Of a DNA stretch of 15,220 nt, positions 5,656-13,282 are shown piece by piece (position 1 is the stretch's first letter; each line of letters opens with the position of its first letter). Source of the DNA: UBA8346 sp050260935 (GTDB taxonomy: Bacteria; Bacillota; UBA4882; UBA8346); NCBI GenBank assembly GCA_050260935.1, contig JBLNCU010000008.1, positions 1 through 15,220 on the forward strand, given 5' to 3'. The notes beneath the pieces were generated by a model that ran no database searches, had not been told where the DNA came from, and worked only from the letters and a program-made list of their open reading frames with translations. A program made the translations under genes and the position numbers.

Positions 5656-7374
5656 TTAACCTTTCCAAGAATCCCTCAAAGGCACAATCCGGTTAAAAAC
5701 CAGCTTTCCCCGGGCCGAGTCGGGATCTACCGCGAAATACCCCTGCCGCAAGAATTGATAGCGGTCGCCGGGTTTGGCCTCGGCCAAACTCGGTTCCACC
5801 AAGCAATCCGTTAACCTTTCAAGGGAGTTCGGATTGAGATTGATTTTATAATCAGCCCCTTCCGGCACATCATCCGGGTTTTCAACCAAGAATAAATGGT
5901 TGTATAAACGGACCTCCGCCGTAAGCGCGTGGGAGGCCGAGACCCAGTGGGATGTCCCTTTCACTTTACGGCCGTCGGATGACCAACCGCCGCGTGTCTC
6001 CGGGTCGTAGGTACAGTGAAGTTCAGTAATTGCTCCGTTTTGATCCTTGACCACTCCGGTACAAGTCACATAATATGCATGTTTTAACCGGATCTCCCGT
6101 CCGGGCGCCAACCGGAAAAAACCTTTCGGCGGGTCTTCCATGAAATCATCCCGCTCAATATAGATTACTTTTGAAAACGGTACTTTTCTGGTTCCCAACT
6201 CCGGATTTTCCGGGTTAATTTCGGCGTCAAACTCTTCAACCTTGCCATCGGGATAATTGTCGATAACCACCTTTAAAGGCCTTAATACCGCCATAACCCG
6301 GGGGGCTCTGAGGTTTAGATCTTCGCGTAAACAATGTTCGAGCAGTGAGATATCGACAGTGCTGTTGCTTTTAGCCACTCCGATACGGTCGCAAAATTGG
6401 CGGATTGATTCCGGCGTATAACCCCGCCTTCTTAAACCGGAGATTGTCGGCATCCGGGGATCATCCCAGCCATTGACATAATGGTTCTTTACCAGCTCAA
6501 GTAATTTCCGCTTACTCATTACGGTGTAGTTCAGATTAAGCCTGGCGAACTCGATCTGCTGCGGACGATCCTCCAATCCCAATGTCTGTAAAACCCAATC
6601 GTACAGTGGACGGTGGTCTTCAAATTCCAAAGTGCAAATGGAATGGGTGATTCTCTCTAAATAGTCGGAGAGCGGATGGGCATAGTCATACATTGGGTAA
6701 ATACACCACTTGTCTCCGGTCCGGTGATGAGTAGCTCTTAAAATACGGTAGATTACCGGATCCCTCATATTGATATTCGGTGAAGCCATGTCGATTTTGG
6801 CCCTGAGGGTCCGCGAACCATCGGGAAATTCTCCGGCCCGCATCCGGGAGAACAGATCCAGATTCTCAGCAATCGAACGGTTGCGGTAAGGGCTTTCTTT
6901 TCCGGGCTCGGTCAGAGTTCCCCGGTATTCCTTGATTTCTTGAGCATTCAAATCACAAACATAGGCTTTTCCCAGCTTAATTAGATCAACGGCGAAATCA
7001 TACAACTGTTCGTAGTAATCGGAGGCAAAAAACAAACGGTCGCCCCAGTCAAAACCAAGCCAGCGGATGTCCTCTTTAATCGAATCCACATACTCGGTAT
7101 CCTCTTTGCTGGGGTTGGTGTCATCAAACCTTAAGTTGTAAAGCCCGCCGTTTTTAATGGCTATTCCAAAATTAAGGCAGATTGACTTGGCATGGCCGAT
7201 ATGCAAATAGCCGTTGGGTTCCGGGGGGAAACGGGTGTGAACCCGGCCGCCGTGTTTTCCGGTTTCAAAATCTTCAGCGATTATATCCTGAATAAAATTG
7301 GATACCCCCGGCTTAATTGGGGCTTCAGTCCCACTAGTCATCTGAGTATTCTCCGGTGTCTTTTGGTTTTCCAT
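5656..7374 (-). CDS. glnS: Glutamine--tRNA ligase (GlnRS)
   Basis: Class I aminoacyl-tRNA synthetase that charges tRNA-Gln with glutamine using ATP, in the cytoplasm. The 572-residue protein is a little longer than the E. coli enzyme (about 554) because of a ~20-residue Ser/Thr/Pro-rich N-terminal extension. It shows the ATP motif PPEPNGYLHIGHAKS with HIGH at 58-61, the GlnRS-typical LRFDDTNPSKE (81-91), and the second signature VMSKR (285-289), the normal GlnRS variant of KMSKS. The C-terminal ~220 residues form the beta-barrel anticodon-binding domains (for example DPETRGGWSSDGRKVKGTSH). That architecture fits GlnRS rather than bacterial GluRS. AGGAGG lies about 11 bases upstream of ATG 7374. 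Many Firmicutes lack GlnRS and make Gln-tRNA by amidation, so its presence suggests inheritance by transfer, though clostridial members are known. It appears monocistronic. Confidence 0.98.
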   Translation of the reverse strand: MENQKTPENTQMTSGTEAPIKPGVSNFIQDIIAEDFETGKHGGRVHTRFPPEPNGYLHIGHAKSICLNFGIAIKNGGLYNLRFDDTNPSKEDTEYVDSIKEDIRWLGFDWGDRLFFASDYYEQLYDFAVDLIKLGKAYVCDLNAQEIKEYRGTLTEPGKESPYRNRSIAENLDLFSRMRAGEFPDGSRTLRAKIDMASPNINMRDPVIYRILRATHHRTGDKWCIYPMYDYAHPLSDYLERITHSICTLEFEDHRPLYDWVLQTLGLEDRPQQIEFARLNLNYTVMSKRKLLELVKNHYVNGWDDPRMPTISGLRRRGYTPESIRQFCDRIGVAKSNSTVDISLLEHCLREDLNLRAPRVMAVLRPLKVVIDNYPDGKVEEFDAEINPENPELGTRKVPFSKVIYIERDDFMEDPPKGFFRLAPGREIRLKHAYYVTCTGVVKDQNGAITELHCTYDPETRGGWSSDGRKVKGTSHWVSASHALTAEVRLYNHLFLVENPDDVPEGADYKINLNPNSLERLTDCLVEPSLAEAKPGDRYQFLRQGYFAVDPDSARGKLVFNRIVPLRDSWKG

Positions 7375-7390
7375 TAATTTGATTTCCTCC

Positions 7391-7417
7391 TTAGGTGAGA
7401 AACAGCCGCTTTCTCAA
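7391..7417 (-). promoter_or_regulatory. Hairpin in the glnS leader next to the ribosome binding site
   Basis: In the minus-strand leader, TGAGAAA and TTTCTCA pair over 7 bp around the 7-base loop GCGGCTG, extended by two more G-C pairs across a bulged T. The 3' arm ends within a few bases of the AAGGAGG ribosome site. It could tune translation. It is not a T-box: no conserved T-box antiterminator sequence and no terminator are visible in the ~90-base leader. Confidence 0.4.
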
Positions 7418-7470
7418 CCGGATTCCTATGAATGTAACTGGTTCTTACATTAATTAATTTCATATTAGTT

Positions 7471-7498
7471 ATTATAAACAATTTATATGGGTTTGCAA
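7471..7498 (-). promoter_or_regulatory. glnS: SigA-type promoter of glnS
   Basis: On the minus strand TTGCAA (7498-7493) and TATAAT (7476-7471) are separated by 16 bases in an AT-rich stretch, a good vegetative promoter. Transcription would start near 7464, giving a leader of about 90 bases that carries the hairpin at 7391-7417. Confidence 0.65.
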
Positions 7499-7675
7499 AT
7501 GAATTTTCCTAATACTCTCTTGCCCACCGGAAAAGAAATGGAAAAAAGCCGGTTATGCTGGCGGAGTATTATGTATTTCTCACGGTAATGGGAGCAAGGG
7601 TCTATTTTACAGCAGTATTTGGGGTGATTAAAACGAATTTCTTTCTCAAAGATTGTCTAAAGAGGAGGAAATTAA

Positions 7676-7756
7676 ATGTTTTTAATTGCTTTTATAGTCC
7701 TTTGGTCATATGCGGCAAAATATGAACCCGCCAAGGCTGAGGAAGAATCCAGGTAA
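7676..7756 (+). CDS. Possible 26-residue single-pass membrane microprotein
   Basis: A very short open frame on the plus strand, preceded by an excellent ribosome site (AGAGGAGG, 7661-7668) at 7-base spacing to ATG 7676. It encodes an N-terminal hydrophobic helix (MFLIAFIVLWSYAA) followed by a charged tail (PAKAEEESR). The layout, hydrophobic helix then charged tail, is that of small regulatory membrane proteins, but I recognise no family. It lies alone in the gap between glnS and the end of the cyclase operon. No convincing promoter or terminator was found. Coding status rests on the ribosome site and the amphipathic composition, so confidence is moderate. The rest of the 7378-7803 gap, apart from the glnS signals, shows nothing I can name. 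Confidence 0.45.
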   Translation: MFLIAFIVLWSYAAKYEPAKAEEESR

Positions 7757-7803
7757 GAAATTCAAGGGTTTTAATAGTAGATAACCATCCTGAAGAGCAA
7801 TCT

Positions 7804-8604
7804 TTACTTAAACTCATTAAAATAGACAGCCAGAATCAGGTCAAACTCTTTTTTTGTCAGCTTAATCTTCTCTTGTTTCACTAATTTCCATAATTGATCA
7901 TGAGTCAGACCGGGATGGCTCTGCTTCAAGGCTGCCACCCGCTGGATGACTTCGGGGGGAACCGCTCTATGCCTGCCGTTCCAATCCTCGTTATAAAGAT
8001 AAATCAGCGCTTGTCTGGTTTTTTCATCTTCGCCATTATGGTTACCCCTTTGAGGCTCAGCAGCAACTGGAGCCGTCCGCTGCAAATAGGCGGCGGGGTT
8101 CTCATAAGCGGAAGCGATTTCAGCCATTAACCGTTCCTCATTAAGATAATCACCGTCAATCCGGAGAAACAGATTCTCCTTCATCAGCCGGAAATCATAA
8201 TGCATGAGATCCAGCGCCGGATTGTAAGACATGGTTATCCCGGCCGGAATCGCCGTTGCCAGGTTTTGATCGTTGTAGATAATTTGCCGGGGAATAATAA
8301 CCACATCCAGTAAATTGGCGAAAACCATAAAGCTGAGCTCTTGAAGACGGATATTCCGCCAGCTGTAAAAGTCGTTTTTAAACTTAATGATCTTCTCGGC
8401 CAGCTTCGAGGTGATGATTTCCTCCTCGGTAATCACTTTAAAGACCCGGTTTTCCTGGTCGCTAAGGGTCAAGATGGTTTTTGAACCATCTTCTTCCTGG
8501 TTTACCGTATCCACATTTAAACTCTTCCAATTGAAAGCGTAAGTATGAGTAGCGATGCTAAAACTGCAAATGACAGCAATTAGGGTAGCTGTTAACCTTT
8601 TCAT
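7804..8604 (-). CDS. Secreted protein of unknown function, last gene of the cyclase operon
   Basis: I do not recognise a family. The 266-residue protein starts with a clear signal peptide: basic MKR, a hydrophobic core and a THTYA-F cleavage site near residue 23. No lipobox Cys is present, so it should be released to the periplasm or outside. The middle (about 60-170) is mixed helix/strand with VVIIPRQIIYNDQ. An AAPVAAEPQRGNHNGED-like linker follows at about 177-193, and the C-terminal ~75 residues are charged and helical (RQALIYLYNEDW, then LTHDQLWKLVKQEKIKLTKKEF), perhaps a separate helical domain. Its ATG overlaps the stop of the upstream coiled-coil gene by 4 bases (ATGA), with AGGTGG just upstream, so translation is probably coupled. 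I see no clear terminator after its stop. Confidence 0.82.
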   Translation of the reverse strand: MKRLTATLIAVICSFSIATHTYAFNWKSLNVDTVNQEEDGSKTILTLSDQENRVFKVITEEEIITSKLAEKIIKFKNDFYSWRNIRLQELSFMVFANLLDVVIIPRQIIYNDQNLATAIPAGITMSYNPALDLMHYDFRLMKENLFLRIDGDYLNEERLMAEIASAYENPAAYLQRTAPVAAEPQRGNHNGEDEKTRQALIYLYNEDWNGRHRAVPPEVIQRVAALKQSHPGLTHDQLWKLVKQEKIKLTKKEFDLILAVYFNEFK

Positions 8605-9971
8605 TGGGCCACCTCGAGTTTTAACAATATTTTATCGAATGGCTCGATTTTAACTGCTTTTAAGAGTTCTTTCACTTTGGCGGTGATGCGGCCATGTTCC
8701 GGATTTAACTCAATTTTGGCGATGGGGAGATCGTCATTCTTAAAGACGTAAGCGGTGTCACCCTTTTTCACCGAATAGATGCGATCAATAAAGACAAGCA
8801 TCTGGTTGGGATTCCGGGCGTCAATTACGAACCCGCTCTCGCTACGGGTCATTGATAAATAATTCAACGCGTATTCATAACTATTAAGGTATTTGTTCTT
8901 CTCATTCAGTCGGCCGGCCAGATCACCCCAGAGCGCTTCGTAATCCTCGACAATCGATTGGGACAGCTTATCAAGCCTGTTTATAGCCAAAGGAACCGAA
9001 TTGGTATAGGGAATATTCTGCAGATTTTTAATGATAATCCTCTGGTTTTGGATTTTTTTCCGTAATTGGTCAAACTCCTGCTGACTCCAGGTAGCCTCTT
9101 GGGGCAGCAGGGAAAATTTATTCCAGGCCTCCCCGGAAGTACTCTCCGGTTTCGAATTCAGAAGCGCGGCCATCTCCCCGTGGGAGTAAACAGGGTTGTA
9201 ACGGAGCGTCAAGGCATTAAGCGAATCTTGGTACTCCTTTGTCAAACGGTCGATCTCGCTTTGATGAGCGGCGGTTAACTTGACTATCTCCGCTTTCAAC
9301 CGATCAACCTCGGCTTGGTGCGCGGCTGCGAGCTTAGCAATTTTGGTTTCATAATCCGTGTTTAGCCGCACCAGCTCGGCTCCCTGCATTTTGTTGAGGG
9401 CCCGGTATTTTTCTATCTCCTGCTGCGTCTCCCGGGCACTTTTGTTGATCCGCTGTTGCTCGGCAGAAATAGTTTTTTGAAGTTCGCGGAGGGCCTCTTC
9501 TTTTGAGGATATTTGTTGTTTATAAGTATCCTCAATCTTTTTCATTTTCTCGTTAAGCTCGGCTATTGCCTTTTGTTGGTTTTTGGGAGACAGCTTCTGA
9601 ATCTCCCTCATGCTTTCAGCCCGTAGATTCTCCAGTTCTTGCTGAAGTTTGACCAGCTTCTCTTCATTTTCCTTCTTTTCCGCCAACAATTCCATCAGGT
9701 TGAACTGCCTGAATTCAGCGATATTTACCTCGACCCGCTTGCTTTTATTCTCTTCATCGGTGGTTAGCAGGTACACCCCTGTTCCGATGGCGGCGGTATA
9801 TAAAAGGAGCAAAGCATACACCAGCAAGCTTTTATTCTTGCGGCTGCGGGCAAACTCATCGGGCAGGGAATAAATCTCTGGTTTAACATTTTTGGCCAGC
9901 AGATCATCACTTAAAAAGAGCTCTTTTATCTGCTCGATTTGGGTTTTGTTTATTTGCTTGTCATTTTCCAT
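8601..9971 (-). CDS. Membrane-anchored coiled-coil protein of the cyclase operon
   Basis: A 456-residue protein without a recognised family. A ~45-residue cytoplasmic N-terminus (including EFARSRKNK) is followed by one membrane helix (about 48-69, SLLVYALLLLYTAAIGTGVY) and a long coiled coil (about 95-250) rich in Glu, Lys, Gln and Ala. Within the coil an 18-residue unit KLAAAHQAEVDRLKAEIV is repeated as KLTAAHQSEIDRLTKEYQ. The C-terminal ~85 residues form a compact region (SGFVIDARNPNQMLVFIDRI, then VKKGDTAYVFKNDDL) that looks like a small beta domain. By charge the coil and C-terminal domain should be outside the cytoplasmic membrane. I chose ATG 9971, overlapping the cyclase stop by 22 bases; GTG 9995 is the most upstream start. 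The overlaps at both ends argue that it works with the cyclase. Confidence 0.85.
   Translation of the reverse strand: MENDKQINKTQIEQIKELFLSDDLLAKNVKPEIYSLPDEFARSRKNKSLLVYALLLLYTAAIGTGVYLLTTDEENKSKRVEVNIAEFRQFNLMELLAEKKENEEKLVKLQQELENLRAESMREIQKLSPKNQQKAIAELNEKMKKIEDTYKQQISSKEEALRELQKTISAEQQRINKSARETQQEIEKYRALNKMQGAELVRLNTDYETKIAKLAAAHQAEVDRLKAEIVKLTAAHQSEIDRLTKEYQDSLNALTLRYNPVYSHGEMAALLNSKPESTSGEAWNKFSLLPQEATWSQQEFDQLRKKIQNQRIIIKNLQNIPYTNSVPLAINRLDKLSQSIVEDYEALWGDLAGRLNEKNKYLNSYEYALNYLSMTRSESGFVIDARNPNQMLVFIDRIYSVKKGDTAYVFKNDDLPIAKIELNPEHGRITAKVKELLKAVKIEPFDKILLKLEVAQ
9243..9350 (-). repeat. 54-base tandem duplication within the coiled-coil gene
   Basis: Two diverged copies of a 54-base unit (9243-9296 and 9297-9350) encode consecutive 18-residue coiled-coil segments, AAHQ[AS]E[VI]DRL in each. 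The unit is not a multiple of seven residues, so it shifts or stutters the heptad register. Confidence 0.7.
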
Positions 9972-11650
9972 ATTCCATCCCACGTTTCCGGGCACTCCGC
10001 CAGTGTCCGTTCTCTAAAAACCCCGGCCACAGCCAAGGTGGATTGGGTGAACAGCCGGTTGGCGTTTTTCCAGTCGCCTTTATAGTATAATTGAAGGCCC
10101 TGGGAGAAAAGGTCGATGTCCATTCGAAATTGGGCTTTCCTGTTGTAGGTTTCAAGGCGCAAAGGCCAAAATATTTTGGTGCCGATAGTCTTCCCTTTGA
10201 CCAGGACCGTGTCAATTTCAATGAACATCAAACCGCTTTCCGGGACGTTCTTTTCAACCTCATCCTTTACATAACTGGAAACAAGCATCGGCACGTTATA
10301 AACCCGGGTTAGTCCTTCCAACCGGGAGGCTGAATTGACGCTATCCCCGATAACGGTGTTGGTCATCCGTTCGTGGGAGCCGATATTACCATAAAAAACC
10401 ACTCCGCCGTCGATTCCCACCCCGACTTCAATTAAGACCGCTTGATAAACCCGTTCCTCCGCCTCGGTCCAGATCCCTTTTTCCTGGATTATTTGATCCC
10501 GTTTGTGCCGCATCTTCTCTCTTAAAATGGCGGCCAATTCTTGAATTTTATAAGCGGAGATCACCGCCTGATATGATTTGTTGGCGCCGGATTCATTAAA
10601 AACTCCATAAACAGCCAGTAAGGCGTCGCCGATAATCGACCCGATAACACCGTCATTGCGGATTATTTCCTTGATGGTATTGTCGTAGTGAACATTCAAG
10701 AGTTTAATGATATCCGTTCCTAGAGTTTCAGTAATATAGGTAAACCGCTTAATATCGGAGAAAAGTATGGTCAATTCCATCTGCCGGCCTTCCAGACGGA
10801 CTTCTCTTTCTTGGTAAGCCTTTTGAGCGATATCCCGGTTAACGAATTTCCGGAAGATCAACAACAAGTTATTGATGGTGCTGGAAAGCGAATTGAACGA
10901 CATTCCTAAAAAAGTAATATCGTCATTGGTGGCTCCTTCCAAATCAATCAGCCCCAACTGCTGATTTTGGTTCATCTCCATTATCCGGTCGGTTATGACC
11001 GTAATATAGCGGGTAATGTAATTTAAAAGAATAATCCCTAAAATAGCCGTGAAGAGCGTGATAATTAGGATGATCACCGAGATGTTCCGGAATATCCGGG
11101 TTGATTCGGCATAAAACTCATTGTACTCCTCGCCCCGGATTAGATATACCCCCCACTTGGGGTTGTATTTGTAAAGCCCGAAGTAGGTATCGCCGTTAAA
11201 TTGAAACGGCAGTGAACCTTCGAGAATACCCTTTTTCCGGTTCCGGATCATCAGGGAGAGGGTTTTCCCATCCCCAAACCGGGCATACCTTTTGAGCAGG
11301 GAAGCCTGAAAAGTGATGGTTCCGTTCTCCCGTATTCCTAAAAAGACTGATTTCCGGTTTTTAAATTGATCCAAAGCGTTGCGTTGGATATTTTCGGCTG
11401 AACCCCGGTAATCGTTGCTGTATTGATATATTTCATATTGGGTGTTGCAAATAGTGTACATCTCTTTTAAATCCCGGATTAAAAGCTCGCGAATAAATTT
11501 CACCAATCCGGAACGGTTGTATATAAGGTTGATATAGTTGGAGGCCAGATTCGACAGAAGAATAAATATGGTAAAAATCAGAATAATCTTGGTAGTAAGC
11601 GGGGTAATCCTGGTTTTATTGATTTTTTTGCCGAAAATTTTGTTAAACAT
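9950..11650 (-). CDS. Membrane-bound class III adenylate cyclase with extracytoplasmic sensor and HAMP-like linker
   Basis: Makes cAMP from ATP at the cytoplasmic membrane. Order along the 566 residues: short basic N-terminus, membrane helix (about 21-42), extracytoplasmic region (about 45-187, Cache-like size), second helix (about 190-211), HAMP-like linker (212-265), class III catalytic domain (about 290-497), then a TPR-like helical pair (about 514-540). All six expected catalytic positions are present: metal Asp D299 (LFSDIKRFT) and D342 (SIIGDALLAVYG), adenine-selecting K485 (VLVKGKT) and D436 (VIGDSVNSASRLEG), with N439 and R443. The Lys/Asp pair indicates ATP rather than GTP. The stretch between residues 353 and 408 (GVFNESG to LIEVGVGI) is longer than usual. 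ATG 11650 lies 25 bases after the barrel gene; the ribosome site is weak, so coupled expression is likely. Class III cyclases are uncommon in Firmicutes. Confidence 0.95.
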   Translation of the reverse strand: MFNKIFGKKINKTRITPLTTKIILIFTIFILLSNLASNYINLIYNRSGLVKFIRELLIRDLKEMYTICNTQYEIYQYSNDYRGSAENIQRNALDQFKNRKSVFLGIRENGTITFQASLLKRYARFGDGKTLSLMIRNRKKGILEGSLPFQFNGDTYFGLYKYNPKWGVYLIRGEEYNEFYAESTRIFRNISVIILIITLFTAILGIILLNYITRYITVITDRIMEMNQNQQLGLIDLEGATNDDITFLGMSFNSLSSTINNLLLIFRKFVNRDIAQKAYQEREVRLEGRQMELTILFSDIKRFTYITETLGTDIIKLLNVHYDNTIKEIIRNDGVIGSIIGDALLAVYGVFNESGANKSYQAVISAYKIQELAAILREKMRHKRDQIIQEKGIWTEAEERVYQAVLIEVGVGIDGGVVFYGNIGSHERMTNTVIGDSVNSASRLEGLTRVYNVPMLVSSYVKDEVEKNVPESGLMFIEIDTVLVKGKTIGTKIFWPLRLETYNRKAQFRMDIDLFSQGLQLYYKGDWKNANRLFTQSTLAVAGVFRERTLAECPETWDGIWKMTSK

Positions 11651-11675
11651 GGTTCACGCTCTTATCCTGGTTAGC

Positions 11676-12374
11676 TTAAAACCGGTAAATAAAACCCATG
11701 GTGGTTGAGTATAAATCTACCGCATCAACCCGGGGGTCGCTTATATTTTCATCAAACCAGCGGTAACGAACGGCCAGACCGAGGTTATCAGTGAGGATAA
11801 TCTGGGCTTTCATGGTTAAAATAGTCAGATCCAAGGTCGAGGTTTTGGAAAGAGTTCCGGTAACATCGCTATAATATAATTTAGCTGTGGCCAAATTCCC
11901 CAAGGAGTGTTGGATATCGGCCTCGATCTGGAAGCGATCACTGGGAATGCAAGCGATATTCACCCCTACCAAAGCCCCGTTTGTTTCGTGTTTGGGATTA
12001 AATGGAGTATTTTCGGCATAATTATGAGCTCCCAGGGTAAGGTAGACCAATCCTTTTTCACGGTTCACCACCGGAAAACCGACTTGAAGATCCCATAATT
12101 CCATGGACGGCGGTCCCTGGAGGTATGTATATTTCCCAAATTCGTAATCAATATCGACTTTAACCTTTTTAAGTTCCGAGATATTGGTGAAATTAACTAC
12201 AAAAGTATCGAGATCCCCCGTTAACTTGGGATTGGCGGCAGACGAATAATCATAACCCACGCCAACGCCGTTAACCATTTTCCCGAAATAAACCGTTGTC
12301 ACGGCAAAAGTCGGTTTTTGAGAAACCAGTAAAAAACTGATGAGGAGTAACAAGGAAGCCAATGTTTTTTTCAT
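11676..12374 (-). CDS. Predicted outer-membrane beta-barrel protein, first gene of the cyclase operon
   Basis: A 232-residue protein with a clean signal peptide (MKKTLASLLLLISFLLVS, cleavage near TFA-VT at residue 24). The rest is built of alternating hydrophobic/polar strands with many Tyr, Gly and Thr: TTVYFGKMVNGVGVGYDY, KGLVYLTLGAHNY, LVGVNIACI, FQIEADIQHSLG, LGLAVRYRWF, and a final TTMGFIYRF. The last strand ends in Phe, the recognition signal that the BAM complex reads in outer-membrane barrels. Strand number by eye is 8-10, the size of small OmpW/OmpA-type barrels, but I cannot name the family. ATG 12374 has GGAGGT 6 bases upstream. It lies 25 bases upstream of the cyclase gene in one operon. 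If correct, the host has an outer membrane. Confidence 0.8.
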   Translation of the reverse strand: MKKTLASLLLLISFLLVSQKPTFAVTTVYFGKMVNGVGVGYDYSSAANPKLTGDLDTFVVNFTNISELKKVKVDIDYEFGKYTYLQGPPSMELWDLQVGFPVVNREKGLVYLTLGAHNYAENTPFNPKHETNGALVGVNIACIPSDRFQIEADIQHSLGNLATAKLYYSDVTGTLSKTSTLDLTILTMKAQIILTDNLGLAVRYRWFDENISDPRVDAVDLYSTTMGFIYRF

Positions 12375-12402
12375 GATCCAACCTCCGTTATTAGTGCATA
12401 AT

Positions 12403-12408
12403 ATTATA
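12403..12408 (-). promoter_or_regulatory. Candidate -10 of the cyclase operon promoter
   Basis: TATAAT on the minus strand (12408-12403) would start transcription near 12396, about 22 bases before the barrel gene ATG. The -35 region (around TAGTTT) is poor, so an activator may be needed or this may not be the real promoter. Confidence 0.35.
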
Positions 12409-12609
12409 TCGGATCTTCGGCAAAAAAACTAAATATCCGGCCGGCCTTTTTCAAAAATAGACATCTGTAAATAATATCAAACCATTGCCCAATGTGTAAC
12501 TCTCCATCTTTAGCGGTTGATCAGTTTTGAGCTATAGTATTAGAAATTACATTTTGATAATATCCATTGAAATAACTCGTGTTTTTCCGCTCTATCTTGA
12601 ATTTATAGG

Positions 12610-12638
12610 TTTACCTGGATGGCTGAATGGGATATAAT
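12610..12638 (+). promoter_or_regulatory. SigA-type promoter of the CNB-domain gene
   Basis: TTTACC (12610-12615) and TATAAT (12633-12638) are separated by exactly 17 bases. Transcription would start near 12645, directly before AGGAGGT (12648-12654). The divergent region 12375-12661 between this gene and the cyclase operon otherwise shows only an AT-rich stretch and a CCGGCCGG palindrome near 12436; I found no clear TGTGA-type CRP site. Confidence 0.6.
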
Positions 12639-12661
12639 TATTACATCAGGAGGTGTATTTA

Positions 12662-13180
12662 TTGCGGAAAATTGACTTTCTGGACGCCAATCAAATGGCC
12701 AAGATTAACAAGATCGCCCTCTTTCATTACCTGGATGACAATGAGAAGAAACTGCTGTTGCAAAACGCCGATTTTTTTGAGTATTACAAAGGCGAGAAAA
12801 TTATCACCCAGGGGGAAGTGAGTTCTTGTTTTTATGTAGTCTTCAGCGGTGATTTAAAAGTTACGGTCATCGGGGAAAATGGAATGGAATTTCAGATCTC
12901 CACCATCAATGAGGGGGACTTTTTCGGGGAAACCGGCATTTTTTCAAACGGCCAGAGAACCGCCAATGTTTCCCCGGTTGATACGGCTCAAGTACTTAGG
13001 ATCGGGCGGAACGACTTTTTTACCTTTATCCGGACCTATCCGCGGGCCGGAGTTAATTTCCTGATGCTTTTTGTTCACGGATTGATGAAGAAGCTGAATG
13101 CCTCCAATAAGGAACTGACTGTGGAAAGAGAAGCCCTTTTTGATAAAATTCTCTTTTTCGAAAAAACGAATGAGCAATGA
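12662..13180 (+). CDS. Cyclic-nucleotide-binding (CNB) domain protein without DNA-binding domain
   Basis: A 172-residue cytoplasmic protein: short N-terminal helix (LFHYLDDNEKKLLLQ), a full CNB beta-roll (about 38-120) and a C-terminal helical tail (about 121-172) with no helix-turn-helix. The phosphate-binding cassette is canonical: GDFFGETGIF supplies E90 and NGQRTANV supplies R99 followed by Thr, so cAMP (or cGMP) binding is expected. The tail EREALFDKILFFEKTN may form a coiled-coil or partner-binding surface. I chose TTG 12662 because AGGAGGT (12648-12654) sits 7 bases before it; a GTG at 12653 lies inside that site. It is divergent from the cyclase operon, with its own promoter and terminator. 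Its output is unknown; it may act by protein-protein contact. Confidence 0.9.
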   Translation: MRKIDFLDANQMAKINKIALFHYLDDNEKKLLLQNADFFEYYKGEKIITQGEVSSCFYVVFSGDLKVTVIGENGMEFQISTINEGDFFGETGIFSNGQRTANVSPVDTAQVLRIGRNDFFTFIRTYPRAGVNFLMLFVHGLMKKLNASNKELTVEREALFDKILFFEKTNEQ

Positions 13181-13197
13181 GAGATCCTAGATCTACG

Positions 13198-13222
13198 AGG
13201 CGCCGGATGGCGCTTATTTTTA
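13198..13222 (+). terminator. Rho-independent terminator of the CNB-domain gene
   Basis: AGGCGCC (13198-13204) pairs with GGCGCTT (13209-13215) around the tetraloop GGAT, including one G-T pair. ATTTTTATT follows. It lies 18 bases after the stop codon. Confidence 0.75.
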
Positions 13223-13282
13223 TTGCACCAAGTTGCCTTCAATAGGCGGCTAATTTTGCTTATTAATGCCAACCCGGAACAA

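Noticed and set aside
7375..7470. T-box riboswitch upstream of glnS
   Set aside because: The leader is only about 90 bases and lacks the conserved T-box antiterminator sequence and a terminator hairpin.
7555..7716. Plus-strand frame of about 53 codons starting MLAEYYVFLTVMG
   Set aside because: No ribosome site before its ATG and it runs across the strong ribosome site of the 26-residue frame in another register; composition is not convincing.
9961..10221. Second minus-strand frame of 86 residues inside the cyclase C-terminus
   Set aside because: Out-of-frame shadow of the TPR-like tail of the adenylate cyclase.
12375..12661. CRP-type operator between the cyclase operon and the CNB gene
   Set aside because: Searched by eye for TGTGA-N6-TCACA and close variants on both strands; none found.
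12627..12821. Plus-strand frame starting upstream of the CNB gene
   Set aside because: Starts inside the promoter -10 region and is out of frame with the conserved CNB protein.
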